From an uncultured Sinobacteraceae bacterium (GTDB taxonomy: Bacteria; Pseudomonadota; Gammaproteobacteria; Steroidobacterales; Steroidobacteraceae), in NCBI GenBank assembly GCA_937902995.1, contig CALEKY010000050.1:1-25382 (forward strand): a DNA stretch of 25,382 nucleotides, in the 5' to 3' direction. The translations under genes were made by a program, and so were the position numbers. Below, one piece after another: positions 1-7,400 of this stretch (the first letter of the stretch is position 1; each line of letters opens with the position of its first letter). Below the pieces are notes generated by a model, which made no database searches, was not told the DNA's origin, and was given only the letters and a program-made list of their open reading frames with translations.

Positions 1-30
1 AGGAGGGAAGGAGGGAAGATCATTCCTGCC

Positions 31-113
31 AGAGCCCAGAGCCCAGAGCCCAGAGCCCAGAGCCCAGAGTTCAGCACCCAGCGCGCACGAACCACGGATC
101 ACGAGCCAGAACG
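31..113. repeat. Heptamer tandem arrays (agagccc then cacgaac families)
   Basis: Five exact copies of agagccc lie at 31-65, followed by diverged units agagttc, agcaccc and agcgcgc to 86. The phase then passes directly into a second heptamer family (cacgaac, cacggat, cacgagc, cagaacg; 86-113). Positions 1-18 hold an 8-bp repeat (aggaggga twice). The same two families recur at 3545-3565 and 25270-25339. No coding function is apparent. Confidence 0.9.
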
Positions 114-226
114 GCCTCATAGCTCACCGTAATTCCGTCAATCCGTTTCGATTTATTCGTGTCGCGGCGTGCGGTGCTAACTTCGCAGTCTCAAGCTGCA
201 CAGCGTACACCTGAGGGGGAAGAACG

Positions 227-859
227 ATGAGCTTGCAACTGGGCGATATTGCTCCCGATTTCGAAGCCGACACGACCGCCGGTCGGATTCGTTTCCACGA
301 ATGGTTGGGGAATAGCTGGGGCGTCTTGTTCTCGCACCCCAAGGACTTCACGCCCGTCTGCACGACCGAGCTCGGTTACACGGAGCGTCTGCGTCCGGAG
401 TTCGAGAAGCGCAACGTCAAGGTCATCGGCCTGTCCGTCGATGCAATCCAAGACCACGAGCGTTGGGCCGATGACATCGAGCAGACGCAAGGTGCGCGTC
501 CGCGCTTCCCGATCATCGGCGATCCCGATCGCACGGTTGCGAATCTCTACGGCATGCTGCATCCGAAGGCCGACAATACGTTCACGGTGCGCTCCGTGTT
601 CTTCATCGACCCCGCCAAGAAGATCCGCGCGATGATCACGTATCCCGCGAGCACGGGACGCAATTTCGACGAGATCTTGCGGGTCATCGATTCGTTGCAA
701 CTCACCGACAAGTTCAAGGTGGCGACGCCGGTGAATTGGCAACCGGGCCAAGATGTGATCATCGTTCCGTCGGTCTCGAACGACGAGGCGCGCAAGCTGT
801 TCCCCAATGGATGGGACGAGCAGCGGCCTTATCTGCGCGTGGTCAAGCAGCCTTCTTAG
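227..859 (+). CDS. 1-Cys peroxiredoxin (Prx6-type, AhpC/TSA family)
   Basis: This 210-residue protein belongs to the thiol peroxidases that reduce hydrogen peroxide and alkyl hydroperoxides in the cytoplasm. The peroxidatic motif is PVCTTE, with Thr42, Cys45 and the conserved Arg122 forming the active site. No other cysteine is present, so the resolving thiol must come from elsewhere, as is usual for the Prx6 subgroup. The C-terminal 1-Cys Prx extension (about residues 160-210) is present and the length matches the family. The ATG at 227 follows a purine-rich ribosome binding site (gaggggga, 213-220). The gene stands alone, with heptamer repeats upstream and a gene-poor stretch downstream. 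No terminator or promoter was clear. The family call is firm; the physiological reductant is not known from the sequence. Confidence 0.95.
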   Translation: MSLQLGDIAPDFEADTTAGRIRFHEWLGNSWGVLFSHPKDFTPVCTTELGYTERLRPEFEKRNVKVIGLSVDAIQDHERWADDIEQTQGARPRFPIIGDPDRTVANLYGMLHPKADNTFTVRSVFFIDPAKKIRAMITYPASTGRNFDEILRVIDSLQLTDKFKVATPVNWQPGQDVIIVPSVSNDEARKLFPNGWDEQRPYLRVVKQPS

Positions 860-1226
860 TAAAGGGCTCGGAATGGTAGGTGGGGGCTTCGGTCGGAAAG
901 AACGCGCGACCGCGCGCTCCCACAGCCTTCGGCGATTCGGGCGGTGCAGATCGTGGGTGGCTGCGCCGTCCGGTCCGCTCTCGTCAACTCGCGCGTAAAA
1001 CCTCGATTCGGCACGTCGCTGTGCTCAGCGGCTCAGCAGCGCACTATCCCGCATCATCGAATGCCGGCGTTAGCGACGGCATCTCGCATTGTCGCCGGGC
1101 CTGAGAGCTCGCGAGACCGAAACTGCTTCGGCGTGCATCCGTAATCCCGCAGGAACCTTCCACTCCTGTTCGTTGCGAACGGCCTCGTTAGAGGTCGATT
1201 CCAACAACGACAAGGAGCTTCTTGCC
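860..1226. other. Gap without a supported gene
   Basis: This stretch of 367 bases follows the peroxiredoxin. It contains a perfect GC hairpin (cgcgcg-ac-cgcgcg, about 905-918) like those in the composite repeats elsewhere, and a small hairpin gttcg-ttg-cgaac near 1169-1181. Open frames here lack ribosome binding sites and recognisable domains. I see no tRNA, riboswitch or clear promoter. Confidence 0.6.
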
Positions 1227-1340
1227 ATGGCCGTCAGCGTTGGTGCGATTCACGAAGCTCCGATGACCGTCATGGCTCATGTTCTCGCGATCGCGCAGCG
1301 CAGCGGCATGCGGCAAGTCGCAGTCGCTGGTACGGATTGA
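1227..1340 (+). CDS. Small protein, 37 aa, faintly ExbD/TolR C-terminus-like
   Basis: The ATG at 1227 is preceded by aaggag at 1212-1217, nine bases upstream, one of the better ribosome binding sites in the window. The product is 37 residues, mostly hydrophobic and small residues. Its second half (APMTVMAHVLAIAQRSG, then MRQVAVAGTD) resembles the helix and strand that end ExbD/TolR proteins, where a VMD..R.AG pattern precedes a terminal V-hydrophobic strand. No membrane anchor or remaining ExbD domain lies upstream in any frame. It could be a real small protein, a relic of an exbD gene, or chance. The resemblance is inferred from pattern only. Confidence 0.4.
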   Translation: MAVSVGAIHEAPMTVMAHVLAIAQRSGMRQVAVAGTD

Positions 1341-1398
1341 CGCGTTCGAGCGCTTGGATTGAGAGGATGGATGTGACCTCGCACTGAGGTCCGAAAGA

Positions 1399-1433
1399 CA
1401 AAAAAAAGAGCCGCGATTTCATCGCGGCTCTTT
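1399..1433 (-). terminator. Rho-independent terminator of the minus-strand monooxygenase gene
   Basis: A perfect 13-bp stem (1405-1417 with 1421-1433) has a 3-base loop. On the minus strand the stem is followed by a run of T (the a-run at 1400-1407). It lies 22 bases beyond the stop of the gene ending at 1455. It is the clearest intrinsic terminator in the window. Confidence 0.9.
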
Positions 1434-1454
1434 CGACTCGACTTCGAGCGTCGC

Positions 1455-3206
1455 TCAGCGCGTCAGGCTGGAAGTGCGCGGCGGGCGCGACTCGAAGATC
1501 TCCTGCTGCGAGGGGCCGAACCGGTCCGGCTGACCGTCCTCGTTCACTTTGCGCCAGCGGACGACGCCGAACACCATCTCTTCCCAGGTCTGCTCGCCCC
1601 AGGTAACCGTGATGGTCGGATCCGGATTCGCCTTGTTCTGGGCAGAGTTGTCGAACACCTGCGTGTAGATGATCTGCGTACCGGCCGGGACCGTCTTCGG
1701 CTCGGTCAGGAAGTAGGTGCCCTGCCAGTTGAAGTCGTAGTTCGGAATGTTGATCAGGACTTCCTCGCGGCCATCCGGATACTTCGCGACGAAGCTTGCC
1801 GACTTGCCGCGGAAGTGTGCATGCGGATGCAGGCTGTAGATCACCGCATCGTCGCGGAACGTGTTCACGGCCTGCTCGACATGGTGTTTCACGCCCGCGG
1901 GAATCTTCAGACGCGGATTCATGAGCACCATGCTGCGGAAGTGATACTTCGGCTCCTTGTCCATGAAATACAGGCCGAACTTCGTGGAGTCGGTGAGCTC
2001 CTTGCCGCTCGACGTGTAGTGCAGCTGGAAGTGGAACGTCGAGCCCGCCTTCAGCAGGATGCCCGTGTCCTCGGGAAGAATGAGCGGCTCCGCACCCGGA
2101 ACATAGTTGTTCAACGCCGTGCCGCCGAAACGCTCCGTGCCGACCGTCGCAATCACGTGGTGCAACACCGCGCGCTCGCCGGGCAGGTAATCGATCGCGC
2201 GAATCCACTTGTCTTCATTCAGCGGATTCTTGATCGTGATGTTCTGGTAGGGGATGACGCCCGTGGCCGGCACCGTGAACGGCGGCGTTTCGACCACGAG
2301 GTCGGGCTCGCCGAGCGGCCACTGCGGCCAATCCTTCTTTTGCGCCTTCAACGGATCCTCGCCCGTGCCTCGTGGGGCGCCGGCCTCGATCCAGTGGACG
2401 AGCGTCTTCGCTTCCTCGACGGTCAAACCGCGATCGTTGGCCCATTGGCCGTAGTGCGGGTCGACGTGCCAGGGCGGCATGCGCTTGGTGCGCACGACTT
2501 CGCGAATCATCGGCGCGAAGCCCTTCACCATCTCATAGCTGGACATGGCCCATGGGCCGATGCCGCCCTCGCGATGGCACGCCACGCACTTGTCTTCGAG
2601 CAACGGCGCAATGGTCTTCTCGTACGAAATCTTGGCGTGGGCGTCGCGCTTGGCGAGCTCGGGGAAGGATGCAGCGCATCCGTTCGCGGCCGTAACCGCC
2701 TTGGCCACCGGCTTGCCGGCAATCACGGCATCCAGCGCCTCGGCTACCCCGTTGACGTCGCCGCGATAAGCCAGCTTGAAGCCGGCTTGCGACGCGATGA
2801 CGAACGCCTCGCCGTTCGCTTTCACGCCGAGCGATTCGCCGACGAGCTGCGTATCGTCGATCATGATCGGTGCATCGAGCGGTAGCCGCTTCGCGTCGGC
2901 GGCAATGTCGTCGCGCGGGTTGTCGAGGTTCGAATTCAGCATCAGGAACTCGACCTGCGGATACTTCGAGCTCAAACTCGCGAGCGTCGCCGCTGCGGAC
3001 TTCACGGCATCGCAGCCGTTCATGTGCGTGAGGAGCACGACGGCTTTCATATCGGAGCGGTAATACAGCTCCTGAGCGTTGCCCTTGTGATCGATGAGAC
3101 GGAAGTTATCGACCGTCTCGCCCGGGTTCAGTGCAAGCGCGGCGCTTGTCACCGAGCCGGCCGCGACGATCGCAGCGACACGCGAAAAATGTCCGACCAA
3201 ACGCAT
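1455..3206 (-). CDS. Exported thioredoxin-like / cytochrome c / copper type II monooxygenase-like fusion protein
   Basis: This 583-residue secreted protein joins three modules. After a signal peptide (residues 1 to about 25, ending near SAALA) comes a thioredoxin-fold redoxin domain (about 28-165) with one cysteine in HMNGCD instead of a CxxC pair. Next is a single c-type heme site CVACH (about 207-211) in a cytochrome domain. The C-terminal half resembles peptidylglycine alpha-hydroxylating monooxygenase, with candidate copper ligands in LHHVIA (about 346), HFQLHY (about 391), HPHAHF (about 458) and the Met of WEEMVFG (about 541). The ATG at 3206 is preferred over one at 3290 because ggag lies eight bases upstream and the signal peptide then starts correctly. 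A terminator follows at 1399-1433. The heme domain may feed electrons to the copper centre. The substrate is unknown. Confidence 0.85.
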   Translation of the reverse strand: MRLVGHFSRVAAIVAAGSVTSAALALNPGETVDNFRLIDHKGNAQELYYRSDMKAVVLLTHMNGCDAVKSAAATLASLSSKYPQVEFLMLNSNLDNPRDDIAADAKRLPLDAPIMIDDTQLVGESLGVKANGEAFVIASQAGFKLAYRGDVNGVAEALDAVIAGKPVAKAVTAANGCAASFPELAKRDAHAKISYEKTIAPLLEDKCVACHREGGIGPWAMSSYEMVKGFAPMIREVVRTKRMPPWHVDPHYGQWANDRGLTVEEAKTLVHWIEAGAPRGTGEDPLKAQKKDWPQWPLGEPDLVVETPPFTVPATGVIPYQNITIKNPLNEDKWIRAIDYLPGERAVLHHVIATVGTERFGGTALNNYVPGAEPLILPEDTGILLKAGSTFHFQLHYTSSGKELTDSTKFGLYFMDKEPKYHFRSMVLMNPRLKIPAGVKHHVEQAVNTFRDDAVIYSLHPHAHFRGKSASFVAKYPDGREEVLINIPNYDFNWQGTYFLTEPKTVPAGTQIIYTQVFDNSAQNKANPDPTITVTWGEQTWEEMVFGVVRWRKVNEDGQPDRFGPSQQEIFESRPPRTSSLTR

Positions 3207-3600
3207 GCTTAGACTCCGACTGGGGAATACTGCGGAGTCTGGAGGGCAGGCCTGGATTGTGTCTAGAGTGCAACGCGTCAGTGAATGCAAAGGTTTGTGG
3301 AACGGATCTCAAATTGAGAACTCGCTGCGCGTGCTTCTTGCCGTCGGCCACTAGCGGGCCGCCCCACGCACGAAGGCGGTGCCGTTCCGCGTGGGGTGTT
3401 CAGGGAAATGCTGAAGCTGAAGGTGAGGCTGAAGGCTGAAGGCTGAAGGCGGAAGGCGGAGCGCGCTTCGCGCGCAATTTTTTCGGGGCTGTAGGCTGGA
3501 GACTGTGGGCTGTAGGTAACGCGCGCTTCGCGCGTTTCTTTGCCAGAGCCGAGCGCCCAGCGCCCTTAGCTTCGCCTGTAGCCTGCTATCAACCGACGGT
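3207..3600. other. 394-bp gap filled with composite repeats
   Basis: The part next to the start of the monooxygenase gene (3207-3409) should hold its promoter, but I cannot pick out convincing boxes. From 3410 to 3565 the gap consists of heptamer arrays and two GC hairpins, listed separately. No gene is supported here. Confidence 0.7.
3410..3565. repeat. Composite repeat: three heptamer arrays separated by two near-identical GC hairpins
   Basis: The order is: gctgaag array (3410-3462, with gcggaag variants), hairpin gcgcgcttcgcgcg (3461-3474) followed by a T6 tract at 3478-3483, gctgtag-type array of four units (3488-3515), the same 14-mer hairpin again (3521-3534; stem 3518-3525 with 3529-3536) followed by tttcttt, then agagccg, agcgccc, agcgccc (3545-3565). 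The two copies of the 14-mer are exactly 60 bases apart. Either hairpin could act as a terminator, the first on the plus strand. Confidence 0.85.
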
Positions 3601-5838
3601 TCACGCCACCGTGAAGCCTTCCCTGCTGATCGGCATCGTGCGGATGCGATGGCCGGTGGCGGCAAAGATTGCGTTGCCGACCGCAGGGGCAAGCGGCGGC
3701 AGTGCGGGTTCGCCGAGTCCCGTCGGTGCGTAATCGCTTTGAATGAAATGCACGTCCACGATCGGCGCATCCTTCATTCGCAAGAGCGCATAGCGATCGA
3801 AATTCGTCTGCTGGATGCGACCGCGCTCCATCGTGATTTCGAGGTTTAGCATCGTGCTGAGGCCATCGATGACGGCGCCCTCGACCTGAGCCGTCGCACC
3901 GCTCATGTTGACGATGGGCCCCACGTCGGCGGCGACGGTCACGCGATGCACTTTGATCTTGCGGTTCTCGTCCACGCTGACTTCTGCGATCTCGGCAACG
4001 TGCGCCGCGTGACAGAAATGGAATGCGAGCCCAAGCCCGCGGCCCTTCGGCATCGGGCGACCCCAACCGGCCTTCGCCACTGCGAGCTTCAGTACCTCGG
4101 CAGCGCGACCGGTATTCAGCGAGCGAACGTTGCCCGGCTCGAACCAACGCGGTTCGCCGAGGATCTCGAGCAGGAATTCCAGGTGATCGCGGCCGGCTGC
4201 GACTGCGAGCTCATGTAGGAAGCACTGCACCGGCCACGCCATCGTGTTCGATCCGGGTGCGCGCCACGGTCCGCAGGGCGTCTTGATTTCCAACGACGTG
4301 CGCGTGCCGAGCACGTTCGGCACATTGAGCATCGGAAACTCGGTGCGCGTGAAATACGAGCCTCTGACGGGCTCGCCGTTCTTGCTCATCCCGATGAAAT
4401 GGTTCTCCCAGGCGACGAGCTTGCCGTTCGCATCCAACGCCGCGCGCAACGATTGAAAGCCGCCAACGCGGAAAAAGTCGTGCTCGGCATCGTCCTCGCG
4501 CGTCCAGGTGAGCTTGACGGGCCTACCCACGCGCGCCGAGATGGCCGCCGCTTCGCACACGAATTCCGGGCTGCCGCGACGGCCGAAACTGCCGCCGAGC
4601 CGCGTCTGATGAATGGTCACGTTCTCTGGAGCGACGCCGAGCAGATTCTGCATCGCCGGAAAGATGCGTTCGGGCACTTGCGTCGGCACCCAGACTTCGA
4701 GCGACTTCTTGCCTTTCTCGTTCTTGAAGTGCGCCGTGCAGTTCATGGGCTCGAGGCAAGCGTGATAGGCGAAGGGATATTGATAGAACGCCTCGAGCGT
4801 TCGATTGCCGGGAGCAGCGAATTGCGCGTCGACATCGCCGACTTTCGCCATGACGGTTTCGCCGCGCTTGCCGGCAAGTGCGCGCGCCTTGGCCTGCAGC
4901 TCCGACCAGCTATCGCGCGAGGCGTGCGTTTCGTCCCATTCGACTCGAAGCTGACGTTTGGCCTTGAACACGGCCCAAGTCGATGTGCCGACGATGGCCA
5001 CGCCCGACAACAATCCCTGCGGGTCGTCGTTGCCTTCGAGCACGAAGGCATCGGTGATGCCCGGCAGCGACTTGATCTCGTCGAGATTCGCCGACTTCAC
5101 CTTGCCGAAGACGACCGGACACTTCTGATAAGCGGCGAACACCATGCCCGGCACGATCGTGTCGATGCCGAACAACGGTTGGCCGGTGACGATCTTCGGG
5201 TTGTCGACGCCGCTCACGCGCGACCCAAGCAATTTCCAGTCTTTGCGCGACTTGAATTGGAGCGACTCGGGGTCCGGTATGGGTTGCTTCGCCGCGAGCG
5301 ACGCGAGCATGGCAAATTCCAGCTTGCGTCCCGAAGGCACGTGCACGACTGTGCTGTTCTCGGCAATGCACTCGCTCGGCGGAACCGACCATTGCTGCGC
5401 CGCCGCTGCAATCAACATCGTGCGCGCGCTTGCGCCCATTCGCCGCATCTGGTCGAAGCAGCGCGGAATCGTCGTCGAGCCGCCGACGTAATGGCGACCG
5501 AATGTCTTCTCGTCGATCGGGGATTGCACGACGTCGACGTCGCTCCAGCGCGCACCGAGCTCTTCGGCAACGACCATCGGCAGCGAAGTCTTGATGCCCT
5601 GACCGATCTCGGGATTGTGCGAGAAGATGGTGATGCGCCCGCTCGCGGCGACTTTCACGAAGGCATTGAGATGGGCCACCGCACCGTTGGGCGAATTGGT
5701 CGCCCTGGTTTGCGGAACATAGAGGCCGAGCGCGAATCCGCCCGCGGCGAGCGTGCTCGCTTGCAGGAACGCGCGGCGGCTGAATCGACGCGAGGGAGCC
5801 GTTGAGAGAGTGGGGGCGGGCTCGACGTGCGTATCCAT
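3601..5838 (-). CDS. Tat-exported xanthine dehydrogenase family molybdopterin-binding large subunit (IorB-like)
   Basis: This 745-residue protein is the catalytic large subunit of a molybdenum hydroxylase in the xanthine dehydrogenase/aldehyde oxidase family, closest in layout to the isoquinoline 1-oxidoreductase beta subunit. A twin-arginine signal (SRRAFLQAS, about residues 24-32) predicts folded export to the periplasm. The Moco-binding motif GGSFGRRG lies near residue 414. The terminal GEPALPPLAPAVGN near 709 carries the catalytic glutamate. The ATG at 5838 has aggag six bases upstream; a longer frame reaching 6045 lacks this. The usual partner, a small 2Fe-2S subunit normally encoded next to it, is absent on both sides, so it must be encoded elsewhere or be dispensable. 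The gene is divergent from the cyclophilin gene, with 119 bases between the starts. Confidence 0.9.
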   Translation of the reverse strand: MDTHVEPAPTLSTAPSRRFSRRAFLQASTLAAGGFALGLYVPQTRATNSPNGAVAHLNAFVKVAASGRITIFSHNPEIGQGIKTSLPMVVAEELGARWSDVDVVQSPIDEKTFGRHYVGGSTTIPRCFDQMRRMGASARTMLIAAAAQQWSVPPSECIAENSTVVHVPSGRKLEFAMLASLAAKQPIPDPESLQFKSRKDWKLLGSRVSGVDNPKIVTGQPLFGIDTIVPGMVFAAYQKCPVVFGKVKSANLDEIKSLPGITDAFVLEGNDDPQGLLSGVAIVGTSTWAVFKAKRQLRVEWDETHASRDSWSELQAKARALAGKRGETVMAKVGDVDAQFAAPGNRTLEAFYQYPFAYHACLEPMNCTAHFKNEKGKKSLEVWVPTQVPERIFPAMQNLLGVAPENVTIHQTRLGGSFGRRGSPEFVCEAAAISARVGRPVKLTWTREDDAEHDFFRVGGFQSLRAALDANGKLVAWENHFIGMSKNGEPVRGSYFTRTEFPMLNVPNVLGTRTSLEIKTPCGPWRAPGSNTMAWPVQCFLHELAVAAGRDHLEFLLEILGEPRWFEPGNVRSLNTGRAAEVLKLAVAKAGWGRPMPKGRGLGLAFHFCHAAHVAEIAEVSVDENRKIKVHRVTVAADVGPIVNMSGATAQVEGAVIDGLSTMLNLEITMERGRIQQTNFDRYALLRMKDAPIVDVHFIQSDYAPTGLGEPALPPLAPAVGNAIFAATGHRIRTMPISREGFTVA

Positions 5839-5957
5839 GAGCGCTCCTGCAGGCACCAAGCCCCATGAGTATAGAGGCGAGGCCGCAGGCCGGCAGCAAA
5901 GAAAAGCCGAGCACGTGGAGCTGTGCGTTCGTTCTGTGCTCAAATCAAGGCATGGAC

Positions 5958-6818
5958 ATGCATCGCATCTGCTTGCTGGCGGCAATCGTTGCCGCCTCCG
6001 CACTGTCGTCCGGCGCATTCGCTGCTGAAGAAGCGCGTTCTCCATGGCGTCCGCTGGATCCCGAGAACACCTTGTACATGGAGCTCACGGCAGGACGTGT
6101 GATCATCGAGCTCGCGCCGCAGTTCGCGCCGAATCATGTCAAGAACATCAAGGCGCTCGTGCGCGCGAAGTACTTCGATCAGCAACGCATCAATCGCGTG
6201 CAGGACAACTTCGTGACGCAATGGGGCGATCCGAATTTCGCCGGGCCGCTTGGGGAAGCGAAGCGCACGCTTTCCGCGGAGTTCACGCGGTCTGCGGTCG
6301 GTTTGCCGTTCACGCCGCTGCCCGATCCGGACGTTTATGCACCGGAAACGGGTTTCGTCGAAGGGTTTCCGGCCGCGCGCGAGTCGCCGACCGGCGAGGC
6401 GTGGGCGGTTCATTGCTACGGCATGGTTGGTGTCGGCCGCGACAACGATCCGAACAGCGGCGGCGGTACGGAGCTCTATGCGGTCATCGGCCACGCGCCG
6501 CGTCATCTCGACCGCAACATCACGCTCGTCGGGCGTGTCGTGCAGGGTATGGAACTGTTGTCCTCGCTGCCGCGGGGCAAAGGCTCGATGGGCTTCTACG
6601 AAAACCCGTCGCAGCACACCGTGATCAAGACCATGCGCGTCGCCGCCGATCTGCCCGAATCCGAACGCACGCCGCTCGAGATCATGCGCACGGACTCGCC
6701 CGAGTTCGCCCAGCGAATCGAGTCCCGCCGCAACCGTCGTGACGAGTGGTACAAGGTGCCGGCTGGGAAGATCGAAGTGTGCAACGTGCCGATACCGGTG
6801 CGACGGGCTAGGGGGTAG
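5958..6818 (+). CDS. Exported cyclophilin-type peptidyl-prolyl cis-trans isomerase
   Basis: The product is 286 residues with a signal peptide (MHRICLLAAI... ending AFA before AEE), so it should act in the periplasm on proline isomerisation during protein folding. The cyclophilin fold is recognised by NRVQDNFVTQWGDP, equivalent to the family's FHRVIPGFMIQGGD with the catalytic Arg kept, and by the later GGGTELYAVIGHAP and ITLVGRVVQGME segments. An insertion of about 50 residues separates the two halves, and a C-terminal extension of about 50 residues follows the domain. ATG 5958 was chosen over 5952 because aagg (5947-5950) then sits seven bases upstream. The last codons and the TAG stop lie inside the start of a period-7 GGG repeat, so the C-terminus has probably been shaped by the array. 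Confidence 0.88.
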   Translation: MHRICLLAAIVAASALSSGAFAAEEARSPWRPLDPENTLYMELTAGRVIIELAPQFAPNHVKNIKALVRAKYFDQQRINRVQDNFVTQWGDPNFAGPLGEAKRTLSAEFTRSAVGLPFTPLPDPDVYAPETGFVEGFPAARESPTGEAWAVHCYGMVGVGRDNDPNSGGGTELYAVIGHAPRHLDRNITLVGRVVQGMELLSSLPRGKGSMGFYENPSQHTVIKTMRVAADLPESERTPLEIMRTDSPEFAQRIESRRNRRDEWYKVPAGKIEVCNVPIPVRRARG

Positions 6819-6890
6819 GGAGAAGGGAAATGGGAAATGGGAAAAGGGAAATGGGAAAAGGGAAAAGGGAAAAGGGAAATGGGAGGCGGG
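6805..6890. repeat. gggaaaa/gggaaat heptamer array
   Basis: GGG recurs with exact 7-base spacing at 6811, 6818, 6825 and so on to 6888, twelve units without a slip. The four-base spacers are mainly aaaa or aaat, degrading at both ends. The array overlaps the end of the cyclophilin gene. Inverted copies of the same family lie at about 7009-7020 and 7338-7400, so the yheU gene sits between oppositely oriented arrays. Confidence 0.95.
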
Positions 6891-7008
6891 CGCGTTCCTC
6901 AGCATAGAGCAGCAAAGGACAGAGAGATTTGCTGCAAAGTCAAAATAACGTCGTCACACTCGGTTCCGTGACGTAGCCTACGTCGAGACAAGAACCGTTC
7001 ATCGCATT

Positions 7009-7020
7009 TCCCTTTTCCCT
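7009..7020. repeat. Short inverted gggaaaa heptamer remnant directly upstream of yheU
   Basis: The sequence atttcccttttccct is the reverse complement of two gggaaaa/gggaaat units. It ends five bases before the GTG start of yheU, so it fills the place where a ribosome binding site would be expected. Confidence 0.75.
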
Positions 7021-7024
7021 AGCA

Positions 7025-7270
7025 GTGATCGTCATTCCCCACACCTCTCTCTCCCCCGAAGCGTTGCGCGGCGTGATCGAATCATTCGTGTTGCGCGAGG
7101 GCACGGACTACGGCGAGCGGGAGTACACGTTGGACGAAAAGGTTGCGCACGTGCTGGCGCAGCTCGAACGCGGCGAGGCGCAGATCGAGTTCGATCCGGA
7201 TACCGAAACAGTGGACATCGTGCCGGCGCAAACCGCGGCAGCGCGGGAACGAATCGTCACGAGAAAATAG
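7025..7270 (+). CDS. yheU: YheU family (UPF0270) small protein
   Basis: The product is 81 residues and matches the UPF0270/YheU family along its whole length. It has an N-terminal hydrophobic IVIPHTSLSPEAL segment, the hallmark FVLREGTDYGE followed by a tyrosine/threonine-rich stretch, then KVAHVLAQLERGEAQI and a final strand with VDIVPA. The biochemical role of this family is unknown; it is common in gammaproteobacteria, which helps place the organism. The start is a GTG at 7025, because no ATG occurs before the conserved N-terminus. No Shine-Dalgarno sequence is visible, since a pyrimidine-rich inverted heptamer remnant fills the upstream 15 bases. Translation may be weak or independent of that signal. 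An inverted heptamer array begins about 70 bases after the stop. Confidence 0.88.
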   Translation: MIVIPHTSLSPEALRGVIESFVLREGTDYGEREYTLDEKVAHVLAQLERGEAQIEFDPDTETVDIVPAQTAAARERIVTRK

Positions 7271-7337
7271 CGCTGCCACGCGTCACGCAATGCATTCTTT
7301 CGGAATGCTCGTCATCCATACGTTCAGCTCTGCCATG

Positions 7338-7400
7338 TCTCCCTTTCCCTATTCCCCTTTCCCTTTTCCCTTTTCCCTTTTCCCTCCTTCCCGTGTTCCC
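7338..7400. repeat. Inverted gggaaaa heptamer array abutting the PAS gene stop
   Basis: The plus strand reads ttccctt-type units at 7338-7393, eight units in period 7, then a slipped tgttccc up to 7400. The next three bases are the stop codon of the minus-strand PAS gene. Relative to the array at 6805-6890 it is inverted. Confidence 0.93.

Noticed and set aside
880..1104. Plus-strand open frames after the peroxiredoxin
   Set aside because: No ribosome binding site, no domain, Arg/Ser-rich composition typical of chance frames.
1095..1160. TPP riboswitch suggested by cctgagag
   Set aside because: The second conserved part of the TPP aptamer is missing and no thiamine gene follows.
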